From Cytobacillus gottheilii (GTDB lineage Bacteria > Bacillota > Bacilli > Bacillales > Cytobacillaceae): a stretch of DNA of 64,000 nucleotides. The notes beneath the pieces are model-generated. The model ran no database searches. It was given only the letters and a program-made list of their open reading frames with translations, and was not told where the DNA came from. A program made the position numbers and the translations under genes. The stretch covers positions 3,817,854 through 3,881,853 of the forward strand of contig NZ_KV440945.1 in the NCBI RefSeq assembly GCF_001636345.1. Reading direction: 5' to 3'. This document shows positions 8,556 through 16,911 of the stretch, one piece after another (the stretch's first letter is position 1; the number at the start of each line of letters is the position of its first letter).

Positions 8556-9593
8556 TTATTCAGCTACTTCTCTAACTTTTTCATATAAAGCTTTTGCGCT
8601 GTCTGAGCTTAACTTTTCATCGATGACCGGCTGAACCGCATCTTGGAAAACTTTAATATCTAATTCGTTAAATTCAGCACCTGCTTCTTCAGCAGCTTTT
8701 TTCGCAGCTTCTACATCTGCATCCCAAAGCTCAACTTCACGATCTACTGCTTTTGCCAATTCTTCTTTAAAGATGTTTTGATGCTCTTCAGACATGCCGT
8801 TTAATAAATCAGTGTTAATGATCAAATAGTCAGGAATCATTAAATGCTGTGTATAAGAGTAGTATGGCGCGATTTCAACATGTTTTAAATTAGAGTAAAT
8901 TAACTCGTTATTCTCTCCGCCATCAATAACGCCTGATTGAATCGCTGTGTAAACTTCCCCTTGACCCATTGGTGTACCTGTTCCGCCCATGTTTTCCATC
9001 ATCTTAATGTTTGTATCACTTTCGATAATACGGATCTTCAGACCAGCTAAATCTTCTGGTGTATTGATTGGCTTTTCACTGTTATAAACGTTACGAACAC
9101 CGCCATGGAAACCAGCTAATACTGTCATGCCCTGATCTTCAACTGACGTATATAAATCGCCTACAATATCCTGGTTATTTAAAACGGACATTTGGTGATC
9201 CTTAGAATCAAACACGTATGGCAAGTTGAATACAACAAATTCTTCATTGAAGTTTTCCATTAAGCTTCCTGCAACAATGGACATGCCGATTGTCCCAGAT
9301 TGAACAAGCTCCATTGTTTCACGCTGTGCACCTAAAAGTTCGTTTGGATACATTTTGATTTCAAATGCACCATCCGTTAATTCTTTAAATTTTTCACCGA
9401 ACTCTTCCATTGCTTTATACTGCGGATGGTTTTCAGGCTGGTTGAAAGCTACTTTAATTTCTTGAGCTGATCCGCTGCCGCCTGATCCTCCATCTGATGT
9501 ATCACCAGAAGAACTAGATCCGCCGCAAGCAGCTAACATCGTTACAAAGAAAACGGTTACAACTATAGCAAAAGTTTTAAAAGTCTTTTTCAT
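8556..9593 (-). CDS. dctP: TRAP transporter substrate-binding lipoprotein (DctP family)
   Basis: A lipoprotein signal peptide ends in LAAC with the acylated Cys at residue 23, followed by a Gly/Ser linker. The 345-residue mature protein is a DctP/TAXI-type solute-binding fold. The conserved arginine for carboxylate binding is probably in LKIRIIES (about 187-194), followed by PMGQGEVYTAIQSGVIDGGENN. It captures the acid outside the membrane and delivers it to DctQM. It is encoded directly after the hydroxyacid dehydrogenase gene. Confidence 0.95.
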   Translation of the reverse strand: MKKTFKTFAIVVTVFFVTMLAACGGSSSSGDTSDGGSGGSGSAQEIKVAFNQPENHPQYKAMEEFGEKFKELTDGAFEIKMYPNELLGAQRETMELVQSGTIGMSIVAGSLMENFNEEFVVFNLPYVFDSKDHQMSVLNNQDIVGDLYTSVEDQGMTVLAGFHGGVRNVYNSEKPINTPEDLAGLKIRIIESDTNIKMMENMGGTGTPMGQGEVYTAIQSGVIDGGENNELIYSNLKHVEIAPYYSYTQHLMIPDYLIINTDLLNGMSEEHQNIFKEELAKAVDREVELWDADVEAAKKAAEEAGAEFNELDIKVFQDAVQPVIDEKLSSDSAKALYEKVREVAE

Positions 9594-9604
9594 TTACTCC
9601 ACTC

Positions 9605-10588
9605 CTACTCTTTTATAAGGTTATGAATCTCATTTATTGGGTAGTGCACAGGTTCGCCTTTCAAGAAACGCACAGCTTCCTCTGCTACTTTTCGTTTTAA
9701 TTCCAATGCGGCCTGTTCAGAGTACCAAGCCATATGCGGTGTACATAAGAAATGATCGTGTTTGAATAATGGCGAGTCTGCAGACAGCGGTTCTTTTTCC
9801 GCTACATCAACAGCAGCCCCAGCTATCCACCCTTCTTCAAGTGCTGTATCAAGGGCACTTTCATTCACGATTCCTCCGCGCGACACATTCACCAGATAAG
9901 CAGTATTTTTCATCCGTTTAAGCTGGTCTACATCTAATAAGTTATATGCAGATTCAAGCGGGCAGTGGATGGAAACAACATCAGATTGCTCAAGCAATTC
10001 ATCTAATTCGACAAGCTCCATTCCATCTGGCAGTTTTCTAGATTGATTGTTTTTATATTTGGAATCGCATACAATAATGCGGCAGCCAAGAGCCTGCACT
10101 TTTTGTGCAAAAGAAGTGCCAATTCTGCCTAACCCGATAATGCCGACAGTTTGTTCACTATGGCGGTAGATCGGAATGCTCTTTTGGTAATCCCAATCGC
10201 CGCTCCTTACCAGCTGATTCATGTGCGGTATTTTTCGGGTAAGAGCAAGCATCAGCGCCAATGCATGATCCGCAACCTCATTAGTGCCGTAATCAGGAAC
10301 ATTGCACACTTGAACTCCATATTTATCTGCTGCTTCCAGATCCACATTATTCACTCCAACACCATAGCGGACAACCAGCTTCAAATCAGGCAAATTCGCC
10401 ATAACTTTTTCTGTAATAGGAGCGTATTGATTGAGAAAAACAGAAGCTCCCTGACAATTAGCAATGACATCATCTTCTGTTTTACAGTCCAAGTGTTCAA
10501 AAGTGAATGATTCATTTCGAAAAACATTTGTTTCTATATCAATATTTTCATGGTCGCAATCTGTAATGATAATTCTGGGCTTTGTCAT
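9605..10588 (-). CDS. D-2-hydroxyacid dehydrogenase (CtBP/SerA-like fold)
   Basis: This 327-residue protein has an NAD-binding GLGRIG at 152-157 and the catalytic Arg237 (NVSRGG), Glu266 (EKEP) and His285 (TPHMAW). The family reduces 2-keto acids or oxidises D-2-hydroxy acids. Its operon position between kduI and the TRAP genes suggests a uronate- or aldonate-derived substrate, but none can be named. The start is ATG 10588, preceded by AAGGAGG; the frame continues upstream to 10603 across that site. Lacks the ACT domain of true SerA. Confidence 0.9.
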   Translation of the reverse strand: MTKPRIIITDCDHENIDIETNVFRNESFTFEHLDCKTEDDVIANCQGASVFLNQYAPITEKVMANLPDLKLVVRYGVGVNNVDLEAADKYGVQVCNVPDYGTNEVADHALALMLALTRKIPHMNQLVRSGDWDYQKSIPIYRHSEQTVGIIGLGRIGTSFAQKVQALGCRIIVCDSKYKNNQSRKLPDGMELVELDELLEQSDVVSIHCPLESAYNLLDVDQLKRMKNTAYLVNVSRGGIVNESALDTALEEGWIAGAAVDVAEKEPLSADSPLFKHDHFLCTPHMAWYSEQAALELKRKVAEEAVRFLKGEPVHYPINEIHNLIKE

Positions 10589-10635
10589 GGCAGCCTCCTT
10601 CAAGCGTTAAAAGTAGATTCGAAGGATTTGCGCTA

Positions 10636-11466
10636 TTAACGCAAATCCTTCATTGCTACATGATCCATATCATCGAAATCCTGGTTTTCTCCGCACATTC
10701 CCCAGATAAAGGTATAATTGCGCGTCCCGATTCCAGAGTGAATGGACCAGCTCGGTGACAGTACAGCTTGCTCATTGCTCATGACAATATGTCTTGTTTC
10801 ATGTGGCTGTCCCATTAAGTGAAATACACGTGTGTCTTCTTCCATATTAAAATAGAAATAGACTTCCATTCTTCGTTCATGCGTATGAGCAGGCATTGTA
10901 TTCCAGCCGCTTCCTTCTTCAAGAACCGTCATCCCCATGCTCAACTGGCAAGAATCCAGCACATCCGGGTGAATAAACTGATGAATCGTTCTTTTATTCA
11001 TCGCTGTATCTTCTCCAAGCGGGCGTGCGATTGCTTTCTCTAAATCTACTTTTACGGTTGGATATGTTTTATGAGCAGGACATGAATTGATATAGAACTT
11101 AGCAGGCTGATTTGCATCATTTGATTTAAATACAACCTCTTTTGTTCCTCTGCCAATGTAAATTCCTTCTCTGTTATTGATCTGATACTCTTCTCCGTCG
11201 AGAACGATTACTCCGTCTCCGCCAATATTGATAACGCCCATTTCACGTCGCTCAAGGAAATATTCTGCAGCCAGTTCTTTACCAGCATCCAACGTCAGCT
11301 CTTTCCCGACAGGCATTGCTCCTCCATAGATAATGCGATCCACATGGCTGTATGCTAACTCAACTTCATTCTCTTTGAATACAGTTTCCATAAGAAATTC
11401 ATTACGTAGTTTTTCAGTTGTATAGTTTTTGACATCATCCGGATGGTGTGCATAATGAATTTTCAT
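10636..11466 (-). CDS. kduI: 5-dehydro-4-deoxy-D-glucuronate isomerase KduI
   Basis: KduI isomerises 5-keto-4-deoxyuronate, formed spontaneously from unsaturated uronates released from pectin or glycosaminoglycans, to 2,5-diketo-3-deoxygluconate. The 276-residue length is that of the family, and the cupin metal site is visible as [15 protein letters not shown] with His194, His196 and Glu201; these match the zinc ligands known in the Escherichia coli enzyme. It is the first gene of the operon, about 120 bp behind the predicted start site, and supplies the substrate of KduD. No lyase, unsaturated glucuronyl hydrolase, KdgK or KdgA is in the window. Confidence 0.96.
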   Translation of the reverse strand: MKIHYAHHPDDVKNYTTEKLRNEFLMETVFKENEVELAYSHVDRIIYGGAMPVGKELTLDAGKELAAEYFLERREMGVINIGGDGVIVLDGEEYQINNREGIYIGRGTKEVVFKSNDANQPAKFYINSCPAHKTYPTVKVDLEKAIARPLGEDTAMNKRTIHQFIHPDVLDSCQLSMGMTVLEEGSGWNTMPAHTHERRMEVYFYFNMEEDTRVFHLMGQPHETRHIVMSNEQAVLSPSWSIHSGIGTRNYTFIWGMCGENQDFDDMDHVAMKDLR

Positions 11467-11501
11467 TTTAAAAATTCCCCCTCTGAAATATTAAATCGTT
11501 T

Positions 11502-11515
11502 GGAAAGCGATATCA
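11502..11515 (-). promoter_or_regulatory. cre-like site in the kduI leader
   Basis: TGATATCGCTTTCC on the minus strand matches the catabolite-responsive element TGWNANCGNTNWCA at 13 of 14 positions. It lies about 75 bases after the predicted transcription start, where CcpA could act as a roadblock. Confidence 0.5.
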
Positions 11516-11567
11516 TTTCTCCGCGTCCTTCGTTTGCCTTTTAACTAACAATTCCTATTTGTTCCAC

Positions 11568-11590
11568 ATTATAGAATCATGTTCTATAAT
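11568..11590. promoter_or_regulatory. Probable operator of the IclR-type regulator
   Basis: ATTATAGAA and TTCTATAAT form a perfect inverted repeat with a 5-base spacer. It covers the predicted transcription start of the kduI operon, an ideal place for a repressor. I see no second copy in the window. Confidence 0.75.
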
Positions 11591-11594
11591 TTTT

Positions 11595-11622
11595 ATTATA
11601 AATGATATCTGATGAATTTCAA
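11595..11622 (-). promoter_or_regulatory. Sigma-A promoter of the kduI operon
   Basis: TTGAAA (11622-11617), a 16-bp spacer and TATAAT (11600-11595) form a near-consensus promoter pointing to kduI. Confidence 0.75.
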
Positions 11623-11680
11623 TAAGAAATTTTCTTTTAAGTCAAAAAAATGAAAGGGGATACATAATATTTTTCCACAG

Positions 11681-11709
11681 TTTACAAACCAATTTGATTT
11701 TACTATGAT
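11681..11709 (+). promoter_or_regulatory. Probable promoter of the IclR-type regulator gene
   Basis: TTTACA, a 17-bp spacer and TATGAT lie about 90 bp upstream of the regulator's start codon. Confidence 0.5.
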
Positions 11710-11801
11710 AAATGTGTCAACCTGCCGTGAATAATAAATAATAAAAGTTATCTAGATATGATCATTGATCAGTCTTCGTTCGTTAACGATGGAGGGAAAT
11801 T

Positions 11802-12563
11802 ATGGCGAATGTACAATCATTGGAACGTGCACTTACCTTGCTGAATGTACTATCCGAATATCCAAACGGAATTCAAATTACACGTCTAGCTGAACAGGTC
11901 GGACTATCAAAAAGTACTGTTCACCGACTTCTGTCCACACTGATAGACATGAATTATGTAAGTAAAGATACTGAAACAGATAAGTATAAAATTGGCTTCC
12001 AGATCATTTATATTTCAAGAAATGTATTGAATAATATTGAATTGATCCCTATTTCAAAGCCATTTCTTAAAAAACTTTCTTCTGACGTCAATGAAACGAT
12101 TCACTTATGCATGGAGGATAAAGGTGAAGTTGTCTATATTGACAAAATCGAGAGCAATCAAACGATCCGCATGTATTCAAGAATTGGGAGCAGAGCCCCT
12201 ATGTATTGTACAGGCGTGGGAAAGGTCTTGCTTTCAGGTAAAGATCAAGAGCAATTCGAGGAAATTGCAGCAAAGACTGATTTTATCACCCGTACAGAGA
12301 ATACGATCCGCTCACGCGATGAATTAAAACGTGAAGTAGAAACCATTAGAGCACAGGGCTATGCACTAGATAATATCGAAAACGAAGAAGGCATACGCTG
12401 CATTGCTGCTCCGATATATGATTATACTGGTAAAATTATTGCCAGCTTTAGTATTTCAGGACCAAGCAGCCGAATTACGATGCAACGAATAGACGATGAG
12501 CTCCAAAACAAAGTTCAGGAAACATCAAGGAATATTTCTAAGCAACTCGGTTACCGAATTTAA
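11802..12563 (+). CDS. kdgR: IclR family transcriptional regulator (KdgR-like)
   Basis: The 253-residue protein has an N-terminal winged HTH (about 1-65, LAEQVGLSKSTVHRLLSTL) and a C-terminal IclR effector domain (GSRAPMYCTGVGKVLL near 126-141, EEGIRCIAAPIYD near 202-214). In proteobacteria, KdgR of this family represses pectin and uronate genes and is released by 2-keto-3-deoxygluconate. Here the gene is divergent from a kduI/kduD operon and a perfect palindrome sits on that operon's start site, so the same role is likely. Shine-Dalgarno GGAGGG. The name is by context. Confidence 0.88.
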   Translation: MANVQSLERALTLLNVLSEYPNGIQITRLAEQVGLSKSTVHRLLSTLIDMNYVSKDTETDKYKIGFQIIYISRNVLNNIELIPISKPFLKKLSSDVNETIHLCMEDKGEVVYIDKIESNQTIRMYSRIGSRAPMYCTGVGKVLLSGKDQEQFEEIAAKTDFITRTENTIRSRDELKREVETIRAQGYALDNIENEEGIRCIAAPIYDYTGKIIASFSISGPSSRITMQRIDDELQNKVQETSRNISKQLGYRI

Positions 12564-12596
12564 AAAATAATTGCTTGATCATTTCTTGATAATAAA

Positions 12597-12636
12597 AAAC
12601 ATCTCCTTTCACCGAGTGATTGGAGATGTTTTGTTA
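12597..12636 (+). terminator. Intrinsic terminator of the IclR regulator gene
   Basis: An 11-bp stem AAAACATCTCC/GGAGATGTTTT with a 14-base loop is followed by a T-rich tract. Confidence 0.85.
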
Positions 12637-12689
12637 TTTTGAAATACTTTTTATGCTGTGAAGTTCCCATCATAGCTCAGCATAAGAAA

Positions 12690-13090
12690 GTCTGAGCGGC
12701 ACTGTTTACCAGTTATTAGGATTCAAGGATTTGTTTCTGTCGTTTGCGCGACAGTATTTTCCAATTACTGGACTTTCAGGGGGTGTTTCTGCCGTTTGCG
12801 CGACACTGTTTTCCAGTTACTGGACTTTTCGGGGGTGTTTCTGCTGTTTTCACGACACCTTTTTCCAGTTACTGGACTTTTTGGGTTCGTTTCTGCCGTT
12901 TTCACGACACTGTTTTCCAATTACTGGACTATTCGGGGGTGTTTCTGCTGTTTTCAAGACACCTTTTTCCAGTTTCTGGACTCCCGCGCTCGTTTCCACC
13001 ATTTACGCGACACCTTTTTCCAGTTTCTGGGCTCCCCGCGTTCGTTTCCACCATTTCCACGACACCTTTCTCCAATCTTTCATGACTCAT
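12690..13090. repeat. Tandem array of about 52-bp repeats (array 1)
   Basis: About seven to eight imperfect units recur at an exact 52-bp spacing (for example GTTTC at 12837 and 12889). Each unit carries a CGACAC core, TTTTCCAGTTACTGGACT (the CCAGTTACTGG part is a self-complementary hairpin) and GGGGTGTTTCTGC. Because 52 is not a multiple of three, all three plus-strand frames are locally open and encode shifted versions of the same peptide. I therefore read the array as non-coding. A longer array with the same period and related units lies at 63170-63860. Confidence 0.9.
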
Positions 13091-13225
13091 TCTAACACCC
13101 CAAAATTGCACTGCACCCAAGCATTTATCGATCTTTATTTTAAGCGCATTGTTCACTAGTTTTATTCTAATTGGATAAAATTAAACTAAGCAGTTTTTCT
13201 AAGAAAGAGCTAGGAGGCTTTTGTT

Positions 13226-13519
13226 ATGAATAATGAAATTCTTTTGAACGGCACATCTATTAAAGTTAAAAGCTTGAATCACAACTTAGCAGGAAGTCTT
13301 CATAAAATCACTGTTGTCTTCAATGTAAACAGTGAAGAATATCATGACATCGCTGTATTATTATATGAAAAAAGCTTTCAAGTTTCCGTCCCTTCCCTAC
13401 AACTGGCTTTCACGGGAGAAATCGTACACTACTTTACCTCGCTTACAAACCTTTATGAAAAAGGAAATGTCGGAGAGTATACGGTGACCTTTTCGGAAAA
13501 GGAACGAGAGACACAATGA
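13226..13519 (+). CDS. ykvR: YkvR-like protein (DUF3219)
   Basis: This 97-residue soluble protein resembles Bacillus subtilis YkvR, of unknown function, notably in the block EYHDIAVLLYEK followed by F-V-VP-L-LAF-GE and TSLTNLYE. The stop overlaps the start of the luciferase-like gene by four bases, so the two are translationally coupled. Shine-Dalgarno TAGGAGG. No catalytic residues are evident. Confidence 0.85.
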   Translation: MNNEILLNGTSIKVKSLNHNLAGSLHKITVVFNVNSEEYHDIAVLLYEKSFQVSVPSLQLAFTGEIVHYFTSLTNLYEKGNVGEYTVTFSEKERETQ

Positions 13520-14517
13520 AGCTAAGCATTTTGGATCAATCCCCTATTTCAGCGAATCAAACGGCAAAAGAAGCACTGGAAGCTTCCTTGAAGCTTGCCC
13601 AACACGGTGAAAAGTACGGATATTCCCGCTACTGGATTGCAGAGCATCATGATTTAAGCGGCCTTGCCTGCCCCGCACCGGAAATCATGCTGAGCTATAT
13701 TGGAGCACAAACGAATACCATTCGAATTGGGTCCGGTGCTGTTCTTTTACCTTACTATAAGCCTTATAAGGTTGCAGAGGCTTTTAATATGCTTGCCACA
13801 TTGTTTCCAGACCGCATTGATATCGGGCTTGGCCGTGCACCAGGCGGATCTGCTGAAGCAAGCCAGGCACTATCTGATCATTTCTTAAAAGGCGTATGGT
13901 CCTTTCCTGACTCAATTAATGACCTCTTGCATTTTCTGGACAATGATTTTCCGGAAGATCATCCATATGCAAAAGTAAAGGCAGCGCCAATACCTAAGCA
14001 GCCACCACATCCATGGCTGCTGGGCACCAGTAAAAAAAGCGCCATCCTTGCCGGCGAAAAAGGAATATCCTATGTATTCGGTCATTTTATGAGTGACAAA
14101 GATGGCCCTGCAATTGTGGAGCAGTATCGGGAAGTTTACAGCAAAACTCCACACAAAGAAAAACCTTATGTCATTATAGCGGCAACTGTTTTTTGCGCTG
14201 AGACTACAGAAAAGGCAGAGGAGATTGCTTTAAGCTCTTTAATCTGGTCTATTCAGAGAGAAAAGAAAGAGGGAAACCAGGGAGTACCAAGCATAGAGAA
14301 TGCGAAAAATACCCCGCTGTCTTTGGAAGAAAAAGCGAAGCTCGAAGCTATGAAGGAGAAGATCATTTTCGGGAATCCTGCTGAAGTTAAGCAGAGACTT
14401 GACCAATTGCAGAAGCAATATCATGCTGACGAGCTTATGATTGTGACAATTACGTATGACCCAAGTGATAAATACGAGTCTTATCGATTAATAGCCAAGG
14501 AGTATAAAGAGTTATAA
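13516..14517 (+). CDS. LLM class flavin-dependent oxidoreductase (bacterial luciferase-like)
   Basis: The 333-residue TIM-barrel protein starts with the family's LSILDQSPI and contains RYWIAEHHD (about 37-45), AQTNTIRIGSGAVLLPYY (about 60-77) and DRIDIGLGRAPGG (about 98-110). These are typical of the YwcH/YhbW group of luciferase-like FMN-dependent monooxygenases. The substrate is unknown. It overlaps ykvR by ATGA and is followed by a strong terminator, so the two genes form a complete transcription unit. Confidence 0.92.
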   Translation: MKLSILDQSPISANQTAKEALEASLKLAQHGEKYGYSRYWIAEHHDLSGLACPAPEIMLSYIGAQTNTIRIGSGAVLLPYYKPYKVAEAFNMLATLFPDRIDIGLGRAPGGSAEASQALSDHFLKGVWSFPDSINDLLHFLDNDFPEDHPYAKVKAAPIPKQPPHPWLLGTSKKSAILAGEKGISYVFGHFMSDKDGPAIVEQYREVYSKTPHKEKPYVIIAATVFCAETTEKAEEIALSSLIWSIQREKKEGNQGVPSIENAKNTPLSLEEKAKLEAMKEKIIFGNPAEVKQRLDQLQKQYHADELMIVTITYDPSDKYESYRLIAKEYKEL

Positions 14518-14547
14518 TTCACTTTTTGCAGGCTGTACGTTAAATAG

Positions 14548-14583
14548 CAAAGGCATCTACGCTTGTAGATGCCTCCTTTTTTC
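14548..14583. terminator. Bidirectional intrinsic terminator
   Basis: A 10-bp stem AGGCATCTAC/GTAGATGCCT with a 4-base loop and a T-run separates the convergent luciferase-like and FGE genes. Confidence 0.9.
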
Positions 14584-14585
14584 TC

Positions 14586-15539
14586 TTAAACATCAGCTGC
14601 ACAGCGGAATCCTACATTGCCTGATGAACTGTCAGGTGTATTTGAACTCCTGGCCGCCACTCGGTAGCGATTACAGTATGAATCGTGACATAAATAGGAA
14701 CCGCCTCGCATTGTTCTAGGTGACTCAGGCATGAGTGTATTGGGAATATGTTCATCCTTTTTAGAACGATCAAACCAATTGGCACACCATTCCCAGACGT
14801 TTCCTGACATATTGTGCAAACCATATCCATTTGCAGGAAAAGCATGTACAGGTGCTGTTCCTAAATAGCCATCTTCTTCCGTATTTTTTACCGGAAATTG
14901 ACCTTGCCATATATTGCAGTAATGCTCTCCGTTTGGCTGTAAGGTATCTCCCCATGGATACCTCTTCTGAACCAGTCCGCCTCTTGCAGCATATTCCCAC
15001 TCTTCTTCTGTCAGCAGTCTTTTTCCAGCCCACTTGCAATAAGCCTGTGCGTCATTCCAGGAAACATGCACAACAGGGTGATCCATTCGTTCTTCAATTG
15101 AAGAATCAGGACCTTCTGGATGCTGCCAATTGGCTCCATGTACAACACGCCACCATGGGGTTTGTACTGGTGCCTGTGTGACTTTTGCAGCTGTTTCTTC
15201 AGATATTAGCAGATGAAAAACAAAAGACCAGCCAAATTTGTCGGCATCTGTCTGATAGTTTGTATCGTTAATAAATTCTTGAAACTCGCGATTTGTTACG
15301 GTATATGGATCAATATAAAAAGGGGCAACCTTTACTTCCCGAATCGGTCCTTCCTGGTCCAACGGATTGGCGTCAGCATCCTCCGTTCCCATTAAAAAGG
15401 TGCCGCCTTCAAGGTAAACCATATTTTCTCTATCCTTCTGTTTCACTTGGCTCTCAAGATTTTGTTCGCTTTCTGAAACAGTATTATTCACAGAAATAGA
15501 CGATCTGGATGCAGAACAGCAGCTTTTCTGGTTGACCAT
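14586..15539 (-). CDS. Formylglycine-generating enzyme (sulfatase-modifying factor, SUMF1-like)
   Basis: FGE oxidises the motif cysteine of sulfatases to formylglycine using oxygen and copper. The C-terminal block RGGSYLCHDSYCNRYR through NVGFRC is very close to human SUMF1 and keeps both active-site cysteines (Cys284 and Cys289 in this numbering), so it is a true FGE and not merely a related fold. The start is ATG 15539, behind GGGAGTGAT; the frame reaches a TTG at 15617 overlapping nanE but without a Shine-Dalgarno. Length 317. It is the last gene of the operon whose sulfatase it presumably activates. Residues 1-40 are Cys/Ser-rich and not conserved. Confidence 0.94.
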   Translation of the reverse strand: MVNQKSCCSASRSSISVNNTVSESEQNLESQVKQKDRENMVYLEGGTFLMGTEDADANPLDQEGPIREVKVAPFYIDPYTVTNREFQEFINDTNYQTDADKFGWSFVFHLLISEETAAKVTQAPVQTPWWRVVHGANWQHPEGPDSSIEERMDHPVVHVSWNDAQAYCKWAGKRLLTEEEWEYAARGGLVQKRYPWGDTLQPNGEHYCNIWQGQFPVKNTEEDGYLGTAPVHAFPANGYGLHNMSGNVWEWCANWFDRSKKDEHIPNTLMPESPRTMRGGSYLCHDSYCNRYRVAARSSNTPDSSSGNVGFRCAADV

Positions 15540-15613
15540 TGGATCACTCCCTATAGAAAATCTCACTTTAATCATTTTCCCATTCGGGCAGGAGTATTGC
15601 AAAATTTCAGCAC

Positions 15614-16351
15614 TCAATAATAAAGTGGCATTTTATTTTCATACTTATTAATTTTATTTGTAAACCTTAATGTAGTCAGGTGTGGCCGAGTAATGGCACT
15701 TCCAACCACGACCGCATAGGCACCTAAGTATAAACTTTCGATTGCCTCTTCAGGTGTATTGATTTTTCCTTCCATTAATACAAGTCCTTTGCCCTCACAT
15801 GCACGTACTATTTTAGCCAGCATTTCAAAGTCAGGACTATCAATTGACTTCGGATTATCATTAAATCGATACAGAGTTGGAGCCACCATATGAGCACCTT
15901 GCTCCAGGGCGATGACAGCTTCTTCTTCATTGCGGATATCTGCTAAAATGGTGGTTTCAGGATATTTTTGTTTGATTTTTTCAATTAGGAGATATGCTTT
16001 TTCACCATCTGCATTGATCCGGTCAGTTGCATCAATTGCCACAATATCGGCACCTGCCCCTATAACCTCGTCAACTGCTTCCATGGTTGGCGTTATAAAA
16101 ACAGAACTATTCTCTGAATGCTGCTTCCACAGACCGATAATAGGAAGGTCTGTGATTTGGCGTACCTCGCTGATTTGTTCAGGAGTGTTAAGACGCAGGC
16201 CTGCTGCTCCTCCCCATATCGCAGACTTGGCCATCCCTGTAATGATGCCTGGCATATACATCGGGTCGTCCTTTTTTGCCTGACATGAAACAATAAGACC
16301 ATTTTTTAATTGCTGGATCATTTTCTGCTGTTTCTCATTATAAGATTGCAT
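15614..16351 (-). CDS. nanE: N-acetylmannosamine-6-phosphate 2-epimerase NanE
   Basis: The 245-residue TIM-barrel enzyme interconverts ManNAc-6-phosphate and GlcNAc-6-phosphate. Family motifs are GLIVSCQA, AGLRLN, DLPIIGLWK, DIVAIDATDR, ADIRNEEEA and VVGSAITRP. Its presence tells that the imported sugar probably enters as an N-acylhexosamine-6-phosphate. Start at ATG 16351 after GGAGGT; an upstream in-frame start at 16381 would overlap that site. No nanA, nagA or nagB is in the window, so the rest of amino-sugar catabolism must lie elsewhere. Confidence 0.94.
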   Translation of the reverse strand: MQSYNEKQQKMIQQLKNGLIVSCQAKKDDPMYMPGIITGMAKSAIWGGAAGLRLNTPEQISEVRQITDLPIIGLWKQHSENSSVFITPTMEAVDEVIGAGADIVAIDATDRINADGEKAYLLIEKIKQKYPETTILADIRNEEEAVIALEQGAHMVAPTLYRFNDNPKSIDSPDFEMLAKIVRACEGKGLVLMEGKINTPEEAIESLYLGAYAVVVGSAITRPHLTTLRFTNKINKYENKMPLYY

Positions 16352-16386
16352 TTCACCATTACCTCCTTTATTTAGATACATAATGG

Positions 16387-16416
16387 AAAAATCCCGCTTA
16401 CTCAGAAGAATAAGCG
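16387..16416 (-). terminator. Hairpin between the EIIA gene and nanE
   Basis: CGCTTATTC pairs with GAGTAAGCG (one wobble) around a 4-base loop, followed by GGATTTTT. It may act as a partial terminator lowering nanE-FGE expression relative to the transport genes. Confidence 0.6.
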
Positions 16417-16433
16417 AGAGTTACCCAGCACTT

Positions 16434-16910
16434 TTATTTTGTTAGTTCAACAATATTTTCCTGCTGTGCTTCTACTTTTTCATTGGGATTGTTCACTTTG
16501 CAGGCTTCCCCGCTTGTGAAAATCAGAATAATATCTGTTGAAGGAACAAGATCACTAATTGAATCAAAATCAACCGTTAATAAAAGGTCACCTTTTTTCA
16601 CCTTTTGTCCATCTTGGATGTGAGAAGTAAATCCTTTACCCTCTAAGTTTACAGTATCTACGCCAACATGAATGAGGATCTCTTTACCGTCCTCTGTCTT
16701 CAAGCCGACCGCATGATTTGTTTTGAAAACAAAATCCACGACAGCATCTACAGGGGAGAATACTTGCGTAGCGCTCGGAGCAATCGCAAAGCCATCACCC
16801 ATGATTTTTTGTGAAAATGTTTCATCGTTTACCTGGTCAATCGATTTAATAGTCCCGGCAGCAGGGCTAACAAAACCATCTTTTTTCTTTTTATTAAAAA
16901 GTCCAAACAT
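16434..16910 (-). CDS. PTS system glucose-type EIIA protein
   Basis: This is a stand-alone EIIA-Glc domain. The two active-site histidines are His66 (KTNHAVGL) and His81 (EILIHVGVDTV, the phosphorylated one) when counted from ATG 16910. It passes phosphate from HPr to the EIIB domain of the EIICB encoded two genes upstream, which lacks its own EIIA. The sulfatase stop codon lies within GTGAGTAAC just before this ATG, so the two genes overlap or abut; a GTG at 16919 is an alternative start. Confidence 0.93.
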   Translation of the reverse strand: MFGLFNKKKKDGFVSPAAGTIKSIDQVNDETFSQKIMGDGFAIAPSATQVFSPVDAVVDFVFKTNHAVGLKTEDGKEILIHVGVDTVNLEGKGFTSHIQDGQKVKKGDLLLTVDFDSISDLVPSTDIILIFTSGEACKVNNPNEKVEAQQENIVELTK

Positions 16911-16911
16911 G

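Noticed and set aside
11745-11801. Second KdgR operator near TGATCATTGATCA
   Set aside because: It does not resemble the operator at 11568-11590 and such TGATCA pairs are common in AT-rich DNA.
12731-13159. Long plus-strand reading frames in all three frames over array 1
   Set aside because: They encode shifted copies of the same peptide because of the 52-bp repeat, start without a Shine-Dalgarno and reflect lack of stops in a T-rich sequence.
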